Assembly: GCF_020520425.1 (NCBI RefSeq)
Contig: NC_079487.1
Coordinates: 127,990,385-128,054,384 of the forward strand
Reading direction: 5' to 3'
Length of the DNA: 64,000 nt
Origin: Spinacia oleracea
Lineage: Eukaryota > Streptophyta > Magnoliopsida > Caryophyllales > Amaranthaceae
Part shown: in pieces, positions 35,556-46,920 of the stretch
Numbering within the stretch: the first letter of the stretch is position 1
Layout: each line of letters begins with the position of its first letter
Position numbers and translations under genes: made by a program
The notes under the pieces: generated by a model
Told to the model about the DNA's origin: nothing
Database searches by the model: none
The model's input: the letters and a program-made list of their open reading frames with translations, nothing else

Positions 35556-37691
35556 TTATTCCGTTTCTGCAGAACCTTGCCTTTTATAGTACTTGTATGA
35601 ATTTGCAAAATAGATAAAAATAACCAAATCAACGGTAGTTATACCAGCAAGCAACCAATAGAAATAATCAAGGTGTGACCTATTTATGTTATCAGAAATC
35701 CAACTCTCCCTCCCACCTATTGTGCTTGCTTTGGTAACGAACGATACCAGAAAACTACATAAGAAGAACCCTAACCCCTGTATAGTCGAAGTAACCGCCA
35801 ATCCGACGCTATGCAATTCGCCGGGAACCTGGTCGTAAAAAAATTCCTGAAGTCCAACAAGGGCAAACAAAACTGTGAATCCAAACAACACAAACTGAGG
35901 AAGCAACCACCAAATACTCATTGGCACGGTTGCATCTGGCAAATCAATGAGACCATGTCGCACAGCAATCTGTAGCCGTTTCGCCTCTACTATAGCACTA
36001 ACCGCCATTGTCATAATCGTTATGAACAACCCAACTCCGATTCTCTGAAGTGTTGTTATTCCGTTAGGCTTTCCTGTTAATCTTCTGATTGCAGGTACAC
36101 ATAGTTTATCATAAATAGGTACAATGATAAGCATAGTTACTGCCATTACACCCTGCAAAGCTGCTGCTGGTACTTTCAGCTTTCCAATCGACCTATCCAT
36201 TGTGTTGCCTTGTTTTATATATAAAGTCCCACTCTGTGCAAACACAATTGCTAACACGAAACTCATTGCCCATATTGGTAATAGTCTAAGTACTGCCTTT
36301 GCTTCTTCTACTTCACCCTCGTTGCAAGCTGCAACGTCACCATCACGTACAAGTAAGGCTTTATCGAGGAATCTCAGCTGTCGGAGCTGCTGTCTACCTT
36401 GCTGTGCAGGATAAGGAAGATCGAGGTTCCGGTTTTTTGCTGCTCTACCAAACACTCTCCCAATCCTTCTGAATGGGCTTTCGGTTTCAACTTTGATAGG
36501 GAAACGGTAAGTTATAGTTCCTAGCAAGAATAAGAGGGATCCAAACACCATGATAATGAAAGGGATTCCAAATCCCAGACCCCAACTGAGGTTATCCTCA
36601 ATATAGCTTAAAACAACGAGACCTAACAAAGCACCTACAGAAGTACCGAAATTCCACCAGTTGAAGAAAGAGCTTTTCGCCTTTTTCTCTCTGGCGTGGT
36701 CTCCGTCAAACTGATCAGCCCCGAAAGCCTGTACACAAGGTCCGCGGCCGCCTCTGCCAATAGCCACCAGATAAAGGGCGGAAAAGAAGACTGCTTTCTG
36801 TAATGTAAGTTCATGACTTCCTCCTTTGCTGAGAGAAGGTATTGCTGTTGAAAAGGTAAGCAAGGCTAGTCCCTGGTATAATTAAGCCATGATCAGCTCA
36901 AAGACGACACAGTTATATATAAACTTAGGAAACGATAAAGTAAAGAGACTAACCAAGATATAAATGATGCAAGAAACAACAATGGTGTAATACTTTCCAA
37001 CCCAAGCATCAGCAATAGTAGCACCAAATATGGGAAGGATAAAACCAACTCCTTTCCAAGCATTGATATTAGTAGCTGCTGATGATGTCGACTCCCCTAA
37101 TTTGTCTGTTAAGTATATCATTAAGTTTCCTGATATCCCATTAAACGCAATGCTCTCTGCTATCTCCACCCCTGTTTTTATTCATCATCAAACAATTAAA
37201 TAACCGCGCTTAATTAATACTCCGTAATACCGATAGATTATAAAACTAATCTTGGGGCTTCAACCATCAGCTTAAGCTTTTGGTTGAGTTGGTCCTTTGA
37301 CATGGTATCAGAGCCAGCGTGACACAAAGGTTATGGTTTCAAATCTCATCCACCCCTCCTTTCAAAGTGGAATATTTTGCAGTAGGTATGAGGAGGCCTA
37401 TGTTGCATCCACACTTCAAGCCCAAAAGGTTTTCATGTGAGGGGGCGTGATAGAGTATAAAACTAATCTTGAGGCTTAACAATCAGCTTAAGCTTTTGGT
37501 TGAGTTGGTCTTTGACAAATACATATCCGAAAACAAAAAAGGAAAAAAAGACTGATCATGTAAGAAATGAGAAACTTACAAATGAGGAACCAAGCAGATA
37601 CCCAGCGTCCATGTTTGGATCGAATAGCAGGACGGCGTCTGTAATCGACAGTACCAGCAACGGTTTCGCGTTGCTGTTGTTCTTCGTCCAT
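35556..37691 (-). CDS. NRT1/PTR family (NPF) transporter
   Basis: Three exons on the minus strand, 37691-37580, 37171-36954 and 36872-35556, join in phase to 548 aa. NPF proteins are proton-coupled membrane transporters with 12 helices that move nitrate, peptides or hormones; the substrate cannot be told from sequence. Family marks are the DAWVGKYYTIV segment, GGRGPCVQAFGADQFD, SSFFNWWNFGTSVGALLG, the long loop between helices 6 and 7 (about residues 215-290), FAQSGTLYIKQGNTM, and FYDQVPGELHSVGLA near the end. It reads closest to the NPF5 group. The helix-1 ExxER proton-coupling motif is ExxES here (VEIAESIAFNGIS). Intron 1 is 408 bases and contains a complete TRIM element. The first joint creates a Trp codon just before VEIAES; a slightly different joint cannot be excluded. 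Confidence 0.9.
37231..37517 (+). mobile_element. TRIM element (short LTR retrotransposon derivative), complete
   Basis: Two direct repeats of about 70 bases, 37231-37302 and 37447-37517, share 'tataaaactaatctt' and 'cagcttaagcttttggttga'. Directly after the first comes 'tggtatcagagcc', the primer-binding site complementary to initiator methionine tRNA. A purine tract, 'gtgaggggg', precedes the second. AATAC flanks the whole (37226-37230 and 37518-37522), a 5-base target duplication. It is 287 bases long, has no coding capacity, and looks structurally whole. It lies in intron 1 of the NPF gene. Confidence 0.9.
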
Positions 37692-38697
37692 GAGAAATTA
37701 TAGCTAGTGTGTGTCTGTGTGTCTGGGTGTGTGTGAGAATGTAGGATGGAGACAATTAAGTTACTGAACTGGTTGAGTATATGTAGGGTAGTGTGACTAT
37801 TTCTTGTACACAAACTTACTTATGAAAAACCGCAAGTTTTGGAGCCATAAGACATGCACAAACTAACTGAGATTTATGAAGTTGTCAACTTAACTAACTC
37901 AACTAATTCCACTTCCTGTCTAATAGCAGATATACAAGGAAATTATTACAAGGGCTTTTTGCATAAATATAACCCCTGTAAATTTAGGTATTATTCTCTT
38001 AATTTTCGTGAAATGTACTCTTTAAGTCTTTATTGCGTGGTCTCAAATACTTCACTTTGACCGTTAATAATTTCTTTTTGGAATTGACCATTGATACGTT
38101 TAAAATTTTAAATCCACATAAAGGTTTTTTTTTTACATAAATCAAACCCATATTGAGGTATTATTCTCATGGTCATCCATATATTTTCACAAAAAAAAGA
38201 AGAGGCGTCATACATTTTTGTTAAATGATGTAGGAGCTTTTCTTTTTGCAAATAACAATCATCCTTGAATAATGGAGACAACGAGACATTCTTTCATAGA
38301 CCGTTGTCTTTTATATACCTAGCTACTGTAGAGGAAGTATTTTCGGATATAACACATATATCAGAGTAAAAGACAAAATGGGAAAAAATAGAAGTACCAT
38401 TCATGTTAAAAAAAAGTACCATTCTGACAAAAAAAAAAAAAAAAAACCATTTTTGTTTAAAAAAGTACCGTTTAATTTCTTTTTTGTCATTTTTCCTATT
38501 TTGTTTTTTGCTATGATATGCATTTGCAAGCACATATCAGATATCCGAAAATACTTCCTCAGCTACTGTATGCCCCGTACATATCTCTTTTTTTTTGACG
38601 GTATGCCCCTTACATATTTTTTTTTACGGTATGCCCCTTACAAGGGGTGTTCATCGGTCCAAACCCGGATCGGACCAGAGACCGGACCGGTTGTGAA

Positions 38698-38700
<3 letters not shown>
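37692..38700. other. Intergenic, NPF promoter side
   Basis: Contains a GT-rich stretch at 37708-37735 just upstream of the NPF start codon, poly-A and poly-T runs around 38408-38445, and otherwise AT-rich DNA. No gene is supported. Confidence 0.4.

Positions 38701-38759
<59 letters not shown>
38700..38759. repeat. (TA)n microsatellite
   Basis: About 29 uninterrupted TA units, bordered on the right by a short Stowaway-like palindrome. Confidence 0.95.
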
Positions 38760-38760
<1 letters not shown>

Positions 38761-38800
38761 TTCCTTCGTTCCGGAAATAGTTCCGAAACGGAGGAAGTAT
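38758..38800. repeat. Stowaway-end palindrome
   Basis: 'tacttccttcgttccggaaa' faces 'ttccgaaacggaggaagta', an almost interior-free fold-back built of two MITE ends. A further related end, 'tacttcctctgttccggaaa', follows at about 38839. Confidence 0.6.
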
Positions 38801-38829
38801 ATATTTTTTCCTTTTTACCATAACTTTTT

Positions 38830-39870
38830 AAGAATATACTTCCTCTGTTCCGGAAATATCGCAACATGATTGACTTTTAATTAAGGCCTTTTTTACAAGC
38901 TAAAATAAAAAACAAATGAGAGAACCAATTGTTTAAGGCCTTTTTTACAAGCTAAAATAAAATATATCACAATATAGAAATATTTACAACATATTAAAGG
39001 AGAGAATTAGATATTTATATAGTTTATATTATACTTCGTATTTTATTAAGAAAAAGTCGGTCCAGATCAAAGACCGAAAAATGATATTTCTCAACTCCGA
39101 GATCGGACCGATTGCCTCCGGTTCGGGTTGGGTCGGTCCGGTCTTGTCCATTTTTCGGTTTAAACCAATTTTTGCACGCCCCTACCTTACATATCTTTAA
39201 CTAAGAGACGGAGTAAAGGGGAAAAAAAAGCTTTAATTCTCCCTCCGTTCTTAAATATTAGTTTTTTTTTTTGAAATTTAAGACAATCTAATATAAATAT
39301 ACTTGTCATATGAATCTCAATAGAATCTAATCCATGTGGTTAGGAGAGAGAAATAATTAAGAGGTTTAATTGGATAAAATTTACTTGGAATAAAAGTTTA
39401 TTTTTTGGTCACAGTTTGCCTTTTAATCAATAAAGTATTGGTGTCTTTAGGGTTGAACAACTTGTAGCTAGGGATGTCAAAAATTGACTCGAGCCCTAAC
39501 CCATCACAAAGTAAATAAAGTGATATAATCTTGAACTTACTCAATTTTTGGCATCAAAATAAGTCTGTAATTCATTCAATTTTTGGCATTAATATAGGTC
39601 TGTAGTTCTTTTACCCAAACTGTCAATCATTGAGTCACTATTTGCAGAGTGCAGCCATATCTTTCATTTGAATTGGCTTTAAGAAGTTATCAATGTTGGA
39701 GATAAGATAAGTATATTGACATTAGGGTGACAACCCTTAATGTTACTAGTAGTATTTTATGCTTTAATCCTAAAACAAAGAAATTCTACCACACAACAAT
39801 TGGAAAATGGGAAAGTGTTGGTGCCTTGAGGAGTTGAGAGTTATACGTAAAGCTGTGACACAACACGAAT
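38830..39870. other. Intergenic with MITE fragments
   Basis: A direct repeat 'aaggccttttttacaagcta' occurs at about 38883 and 38935. A 'ggtccggtc' segment at 39055-39180 repeats words seen at 38655-38695 in the same theme (ggaccggaccgg), and a lone 'ctccctccgttctt' end lies at 39240. No gene is seen. Confidence 0.4.
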
Positions 39871-40352
39871 CAGTGGCGGATCCAAAAATTATATTAAGTG
39901 GGGGTAATTATTAAAAAAAACAATAAAATTGAACTAAATTAAGTATTTTTAAACAAAAGGTCTTGCGCGCACAAGGTGTACAATAAATTTATTGTACACC
40001 AAGATAACTTTTATGCAGTTTTTTATAACTTTAACCTATTTTTCTGTAACTTTTATATTATAAAAATACAAAGTTAATAGATAAACATTTTAAATGGTTA
40101 AATGATTAATTTATACATTATTAGGGATTTTGAAGAAATAATTTTGATTCAAATGAAAAAATTTATCATTAAAAAATAAATAACTTTTACATATATAAAT
40201 GTAACTTTTAATCGTTTTGAGTTAACTTTTACTCCGGTGTACAATATTTATTGTACACCCATTATAAATAAGAATTTGTGATTTTTAAATACAAATTAAT
40301 GAAAAATTAACTAAAATTACGTAATTTTATGGCCAAGATTGGCTCCGCCACA
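39871..40352. mobile_element. hAT-like MITE carrying a nested MITE
   Basis: CAGTGGCGGATCCAAAAAT at the left end is mirrored by 'attggctccgccac' at the right. No clear 8-base duplication was found. Most of the interior is a second repeat family (about 39958-40275). Confidence 0.55.
39956..40275. mobile_element. Nested MITE (GTGTACAATAAA ends), copy A
   Basis: 'aaaaggtcttgcgcgcacaa' with 'ggtgtacaataaat' faces 'gtgtacaatatttattgtac' at the other end. The same family recurs at 58219-58549 with the same order of internal words ('aacttttatat', 'agttaatagataaacatttt', 'acttttacatat'). Confidence 0.7.
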
Positions 40353-40374
40353 GAGCACAGACAAGAACAAGACA

Positions 40375-40765
40375 CGAAAATGGCGGGTAATTAGCCAGGA
40401 TTACGACCTACCCGTTTAATCAAACGGGTCAACACGTTTAATTAAATAAGTCGGGATAGTGTTGAGATTCTCAACACGAAACTGACACGACTTAAGAAAA
40501 AACAACCAAAATTTTATATATTTGGTTATAAATCTTTATAATGAAGCTAATTTTATTGAACAAACACAACAAGAACCGTACACGGAAAAATAGTTTAGTG
40601 TCAAGAGTTTCGAACACGATTAGTTTGGATTTAACATAACACGATCGTTTATAAAACGGGTCGAGTTGGTGTTGAAATTTTCCAACTCGTTTTATATTCG
40701 ACACAAACATGATCCAAGTCATCCAACACAACATATTGGCCCGCTTTAACCATAGGACTTGTGAG
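40375..40765. repeat. Dispersed repeat related to the hAT MITE at 33.3 kb
   Basis: The words 'acccgtttaatcaaacgggt', 'tgttgagattctcaacac', 'aaactgacacgac' and 'aacacgatcg' match, mostly in reverse orientation, those of the element at 33251-33675. Its ends were not resolved. Confidence 0.5.
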
Positions 40766-41092
40766 TTGTAAGTTGTAACGTGAGGTGTAAAAAATTAACT
40801 TTAGACCGTCTAGTTCATTCAATTTTTGGCATCAAAATAGGTACTCTATATATACTGTACGGAGTAACTCTTTACCCAAACTGTCACTCATTTGAATTCC
40901 AGACACGCTTCTTCCATTTCCGGCTGCACTAGTACTACACTACGGAGTACTTCATTAATTCACTCTCTGCAAATTGATATTCAATATCTTCATCATTTCA
41001 GCTGTTGAGGTTTTTGGGTGCTCAAAATATAAACACAATTTCCTCCTTTTTAGTTTCTCCATTTTTCATCTACTGTAAAAACAGAACCAACA

Positions 41093-44000
41093 ATGGTGCT
41101 TACACGCAGTGGAGGAACCCCCCAAAAAAGAAAGGAATATGCGGAGAAGCGTAAATACATTAAAAGGAAAAGCTTGTTTGGATCTCCCCAACTTGACGAC
41201 CAAGATCATCCCTCCCCTGTTTCTGCTCCTCCTCCGGTAATTTCTTTTTTTTTTTAAAGTTTTTTTTTTTGTTGTGGTTTAATTTTCTATTATTTTTACA
41301 TGATTTTACAAATGTAGAAAATCTAGATAATTGAATTCCATAAAAAAGGAGGAGGAAAATCTGGGCAATTGGTGAAAAGTTTAGGCTTTTTGTTGTTGTA
41401 CTTGTAGTAGTAATATACTAATGTGTTGGTCATTGTCCTATTTCATCAACTTCTTGAATTTCGAATCATAATGGACCAAATGGTTGAAATCAAGTGTCTC
41501 AATTATTTATTTATTTTTGCTAAATTGATGTGATTTTGTAGGGAAAATAATGTTTTCGGGAATTAGGGTTTAGGGTTCACTAGAAACATGCTCCTTTCCA
41601 TAGTATTAATGTTTTGGGGTATTAGGGTTCACTTGTTTGGCAGTGAACGGTCAACTTTGTTCTAATCAATATTTTGTTTGGTATGGTTTTAAGAATAGGT
41701 AATGACTTTAAAGAGCATACAAGTGTTTTTTGTACATCGGGGGTGCTCACATGTGCAAAGCTTGTGAGGGAAAATATACGGGGTGCACTTAGAGCTAGGT
41801 GCGCCTTAGAGGTTCCCTATGGACTGTATACTATTTTTTTTTTTTTGTCATTCATTCATTCATTCATAGTGAAAGATTGGTTTGTGTATAATGTTGGAAA
41901 CAATGCAAAAGTTGGGAGGAAAAGTCATGTTTTAAGTACTACTCCGTACTATTAGGCGAGAATAAGTTTGTAATAGAAAAAGGAACTTTAAATATGGACA
42001 TGTGATGTATACATGTTGAAGTACTTCTCCAGTGGTTTGCACGCCGTCTGGCCGGGTCGGGTTGGGTAGATGACATGTGCACGGTATCGTGGGGCCAACT
42101 CTACACACAAATCAAGCACTCGTAGGATTTGCATTGTGCTTGTAGATAATGACATATGAGCTTATTTTGTTGAGTTTTGCTTTTTTATTGTGCACCTCTC
42201 TCATTAACGTTGGGTTCCTTATAGTCCTGCTTGGAGATAGGGTTTGTGCCAACATTGACGAATATTGTTACAGAAAAGTGCTAGGTTTATTTGAAAGTCA
42301 TGTTGATCATATCTGTGAGTATTAAATAATTACTTGTATGATCACCAGCATAATTAGTTCATCATTCAGCTTGAAAGTTGTCTTGCTTGCTAACTAGAGT
42401 AGTTCCTACACAAACTAGAGTGCTAGACCGTTGTTCTGGTTCATCAGAGCCGAGACCACTAAGCAGAATCAGGATTCAGGACAGACAGGACCTATTAGTT
42501 ACTTACTGACATTGCAACATATTCATAGTAAATGGTGCAATTATTTTCTATAATTCTTAATTCCTGATTGATCACACTTTTTCACTGCCATGAACCTGAT
42601 GATTCAGAAACATGTTCACGATTCATGGGGCTTATATGTACTTGCATGTTGTATTCTTTATAGATTATACTACGCAGATAATTTTAATGCTTCTATTGCA
42701 TGATGCATTGATGCCTAAGGCTTTATGGCTGTATGTGATGTCCTCATCCATCTTATTTGAGAAATGAACTTCTAAACGATCAATCAAAACTTCAAACTTG
42801 TTTGAGAGCTTCTGTAGATGAATGGTATATAATTATCAAGTTTAATGTTCCGACTCTTCTGAGTATCTTAACATGCTTTTGAATTCCTTGAGCTAGGGTA
42901 AATATTAATCATCTGTCATTTAATTGTATGAGCAGAGAATGGTTTGTTTTTAATTTTATGTATATCCATATGCCCTGTACCAGTTTCACTTTCAATTAGG
43001 AGATGAGATGTTCCAATCTCTTCGTCTGCAGAATTTTGAAATGGTTTTACTCACCTTTGTGCATCCATTGAATAGGTAACTGTTATACCACAATCGACAC
43101 ATTCAGGAGCTAGGCTCCTCTTTTCTGATGTATTAAAGCATCATTGTCAGAACACGGTTACACACTCTCCTAAAAGACGGAGAACAAGGATGCCAAAGAA
43201 GGATTTAGAAACCAAAAATTTCGAGAAGCTGATAGTGGAAGTGACTGAAGGGTTAAGTCCAAACATTGGAGAAAACACAAGCTTCATTCAGAACAACTTA
43301 CAAGGCAAATATCTTTCTGGTTCAGATGCCGCTCAACCTGATATCCCGTTGTCTGCTGTACAGGTATGATTCAGGTGTTTAAGAAGATTTCCTACACTAG
43401 CAGAATAATGTTGAATTCCCTCGCCTTATTTGCTGCATTTTTCTAGGTTTGCAGCAAGTTACATTTTAATTGCCGCATTTAAGCAGTAATGTCTATGTCT
43501 ATGTTGCTGTTACTTTACCCTGAATATGAAATATGGAGAATACATTAAATAATTTCCTGTATGAACTTTTGTTGCTAATATGGAACTTGTATCCCTTATA
43601 TTTCAGCATTCAGAAGCAGTGAAGCTGAAAATGCAGTCTGCTGTAGAAAGAGAAGGAACTCCTGGTGATGCTGTCAATTTGCAAACTGTCGAGAATATAT
43701 CACAGGGAGATGCTGATATAGATATGGAAATAGATGATACCAACAGCATAGAAGATACAATCTTTGCAATGAACAATCATAAAGACCAATCATCCACAAA
43801 GACCACAAGCTTAACTCTGACGGAGCTGGCTCAACAGATGGCTGTTGATGATGACATTGTGAACTCTGTATGTGATAGCAGTCATGTCTTCGTTGGGGGT
43901 TATAAGGTAAAATCTGAAGACTCGGGCCTCCTCGGCTCTATTCTTTCCAAGCATGGGGATATTGCTGATAACTGCAATTTCAAAACACCATCAGTTCGTT

Positions 44001-44455
44001 CTCTGTTCATACAACATGTATGTGACATTGTTCAAACTTTGAAGAAGACTAGTATTGCATTCATCACTACGAGTGAGCTTGAAAAGATGGTAGCTGGCCT
44101 TAGTGATATTGAAGGAGCATGTATAGAAGTTGGATGGCTCAAAGAGAGGCTCGTTGAGATTTACGAAGCAAAGAAAGCTATCCCTATGCTTGGGCCATCA
44201 TCCGAATTGAGAAAGACTCAAACTGAACGGAAATTCAAGATTCAGTGTACAAAAGCACTTGTGGAAGAGTACAAGAGAGAGATTGTTATTAGAGAGGAAG
44301 AACTTCGCAATTTAGAGGAAAAGTTGCGCATGGCTGAGAGTGTACTTTCTGTTGACGAAGAGGAGGCTACGACAGCAGAAATGGTGATTGGTGAGTACAA
44401 GGACAAGTTGAGGCGCATTGTGGAGTTAGGCTCCTTGCATTGTGGTCTAGTATGA
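41093..44455 (+). CDS. PEARLI4-type 'phospholipase-like' protein
   Basis: Three exons, 41093-41236, 43076-43363 and 43607-44455, give 426 aa. The first two exons encode a basic, low-complexity region with a likely nuclear signal (SPKRRRTRMPKKDLE, residues about 80-95). The last exon carries the plant-specific C-terminal domain named phospholipase-like or PEARLI4: SILSKHGDIADNC, VRSLFIQHVCDIVQTLKKT, then a long coiled-coil-like helix (about residues 340-420) with ELRKTQTERKFKIQ and EEELRNLEEKLRMAESVL. Despite the family name no lipase motif (GxSxG or HKD) is present; function is unknown. A 3' UTR intron may run from about 44487 (ggtgagtg) to 44898 (tttgcag). Intron 1 is 1.84 kb. Confidence 0.87.
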
Positions 44456-45208
44456 TTGTTACTTTCGACAAACAGTCACATTCGGGGTGAGTGACTTCGC
44501 TTAAAGTTTTATTTTTCTATTTTCCTTCTTCCTCTCTGAAATTTGGGTGGTTGCTCCTATTTGAACGTGTCATTGGTGATTTATTTGTATTATCTGGTGC
44601 TTGGAAACGTACGGTTATGTTTGTGTTTCTATTGTTGCCATTCAGAATCTTGGTTGCATTAAATTCTGTTCCTGTTTGTTAATGGCTTCAATAGGAACTA
44701 TCTGCCATATGTTTGTGATAAAAAGATTATTACCGGATCAAAATGTCCATATGTTTGTTCTGTTTCCAGTGGATTTGAAGTGTCAGTGGATTTTATCTAT
44801 GATATTGTTGATTTCTTTCTAAATTTTAAATTTATAAGCTGTCAAAGATGCTTAGATGTGTGCAATAGTTGACTGGTGGGTGTACTCTGATTTTGCAGCC
44901 TGATCATGTCATGGAGTTGTGTAACAACAATGATCTTCAGTTGATTGTGCGTGCACATGAATGAATGTGTCATGGATGGTCAACAGAAGCACGACTTTTG
45001 TGACTAAGCACTATGTGTTTGTAGATGGCATGTAATGACTTGGTTAATGTTGTTAAAGAATTAATGTTGTATGTTCTAACTTCAAATTTACTAGTAAGTA
45101 GTTTTTGATGACACTATCCTATTAGCATCCAAGTAATTAAACTTGTAATTGATGATTTGATGCTATTTATATTTAAAAAGACGTTTCTGTCAAAGTATCC
45201 TACATCAG
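44456..45208. other. 3' UTR and intergenic
   Basis: The 3' untranslated region of the PEARLI4-type gene probably reaches about 45080. The short open frames in this stretch have no recognisable product. Confidence 0.5.
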
Positions 45209-45213
45209 CATAT

Positions 45214-45819
45214 TGTTGGAAGTATAGGTAGTGATGCTTCAAAAGAATGAAAATTGTGCTTGTCCCACATTGACAAAAAATAAGAGTTTTACCCACTTTA
45301 TATATCCTCACTCCACTAATAGGTTTGTTAGAAGACTTGAGAGGAGGCTCTAGGCCACCGCACACGCGGGCCGGGCTCGGGCGAGTGGGGCCCTTTTTGC
45401 CACCAATCAATCCCGTGTAACGGCTAGTTGTTGTATTTTGGTAACCGAATATTTTCCATAACGGTTACAGATTTTATTCCGGAAATTGAGTCGTTGATTG
45501 ATTCTAATTGATTACCGAATTTATTTCCTTCCCGAAATAATTCTTCAGCCTTCCGTTATTTATTTTGGCTTCCTCCTTCACAAAGAAAACACCTCTCAAA
45601 CACATACTCTCTGATTCATTTTGGGCAACGTTCAATTTCGTTTTCAATCTATCTTTTTGTACTACACCAACGAGATAGATGTCGTGTAACCCTGGAGGTT
45701 GATTATCAAGAGGCCGTGTGTACGTAACGGGGCAAATTCAACTTTAGGGCAGTGTTCTTACACGCCACGACTTGGTTAAAGATAAGTTTATTCGTTCATT
45801 ACTAGTCATTGTTCCTACA
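45214..45819. mobile_element. Solo LTR (606 bp)
   Basis: It begins TGTTGGAAGTATAGG and ends TTGTTCCTACA, with the exact 5-base duplication CATAT on both sides (45209-45213 and 45820-45824). A TATATATCC box lies about 90 bases in, and a GC-rich block at 45356-45390. No internal retroelement sequence is next to it, so it is a solo LTR left by recombination between two LTRs. The family is not certain; Copia is possible. The exact duplication suggests moderate or young age. Confidence 0.85.
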
Positions 45820-45950
45820 CATATAACCAACCCTACAGTGACACGGTATAATCAGCTGCATGTCTAACTTAAGTTTCTTGAAAATCAGCCTTTATATTCA
45901 CTATCATTGACCATGTTTGATAAGCCTGGTTAATGTTGTTAATTCATTTC

Positions 45951-46278
45951 GGCTCCGTTTGGTTTGGTGTAAACGCTTTCAGTGTAAAATGATTTTCCAA
46001 GGAAAAACACAATTCCAAATTATTTTTACTTTGTTTGGTTCCTTAAAAGAAAATTGGAGAAGATGGTGAAGATTGAGGGGAAGAAGGGGGAGGGAGGTAA
46101 GGAGGAAAGGTGGAAAAGTGGAAAAGTGGAAAAGCGGTTTGCTTTCCTTTCAAATGGAAAAAGTTTTTTCACTTTTGAGGGAGTTACTTATCAAATTATT
46201 TTCCATCCCTTGTCAAAGCAAATAACGTAAAATGATTGAAAGGGAAAAATCATTTTCCATGAAAAGTTTTACACCCTA
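45951..46278. mobile_element. Tourist-type MITE, right end missing
   Basis: It starts GGCTCCGTTTGGTTTGGTGT like the element at 26043 and follows it closely to 'ttttacaccctat' at 46278. There the expected CCAAACGGAGCC end is absent and a LINE fragment begins. Confidence 0.75.
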
Positions 46279-46545
46279 TGAAAATCATTTTCTTTTCCGA
46301 TCTTGATTCAGTTTTGGAAGATATTATGTCTTTTAGCACTTATTATACCTCTATTATTTGGTCGCATGTTCGAAGGGATGGCAATTTTGTCGCTCATCAC
46401 CTTGCGAGGCTAGTTCCTTTTGGTATTGAACATATTTGGGAGAATCATTGTCCTCCTGAAATTTCTCCGTATGTACTCATGGACACTTTGTCCCTTGATT
46501 AATGAACTAGCTCGTCTTTTCCATATATAAAAAAAAAAAAAAAAT
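46270..46545 (+). mobile_element. 5'-truncated LINE (L1-type) 3' end with poly-A
   Basis: The frame 46278-46502 encodes the last part of a LINE-associated RNase H domain: SHVRRDGNFVAHHLARLVPF, then ENHCPPEISPYVLMDTLSL and a stop. About 27 bases of 3' UTR lead to a poly-A run at 46529-46543. Only this tail is present, as is usual for target-primed insertion. No clear target duplication was found, and its 5' edge abuts the cut end of a Tourist MITE. Confidence 0.75.
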
Positions 46546-46920
46546 GACCCTTAGTCACTTACCCAGAAAACTTCTGCTTACAGACTTTTTACAAAACGGG
46601 TTATTGAGTTATTCTCCCTTATCCACATTTTGAGACACAATATTATATTAATAGAAAACTATCATAATGTTTGTGGGATAAAAAAATTCAACAAGTGAAA
46701 GGAGTAAAATCCAGGGCACTTTCAACTACCAACTAACTATATTTTCAGTACGTTCCCGCCATTTTTCTCCAATCCCATTTGTAATTGTATAAAATGACCG
46801 TTGTTTTGCAGACCATCCTTTTTTTTTAACCAATGCACGAATTCATCCCAACACAAGTTCATAAAGCAAGCACTTTTCTGCACTTGCAGTTTCCCCTCTG
46901 AGTGATCTTAAATTCTTAAT
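46546..46920. other. Intergenic
   Basis: AT-rich DNA without a supported gene or repeat. Confidence 0.45.

Noticed and set aside
33251-40765. The related repeats at 33.3 and 40.4 kb as ends of one large element
   Set aside because: Normal unrelated genes (PH1, NPF) lie between, and the 33.3-kb copy has its own two ends and 8-base flanks, so they are separate copies.
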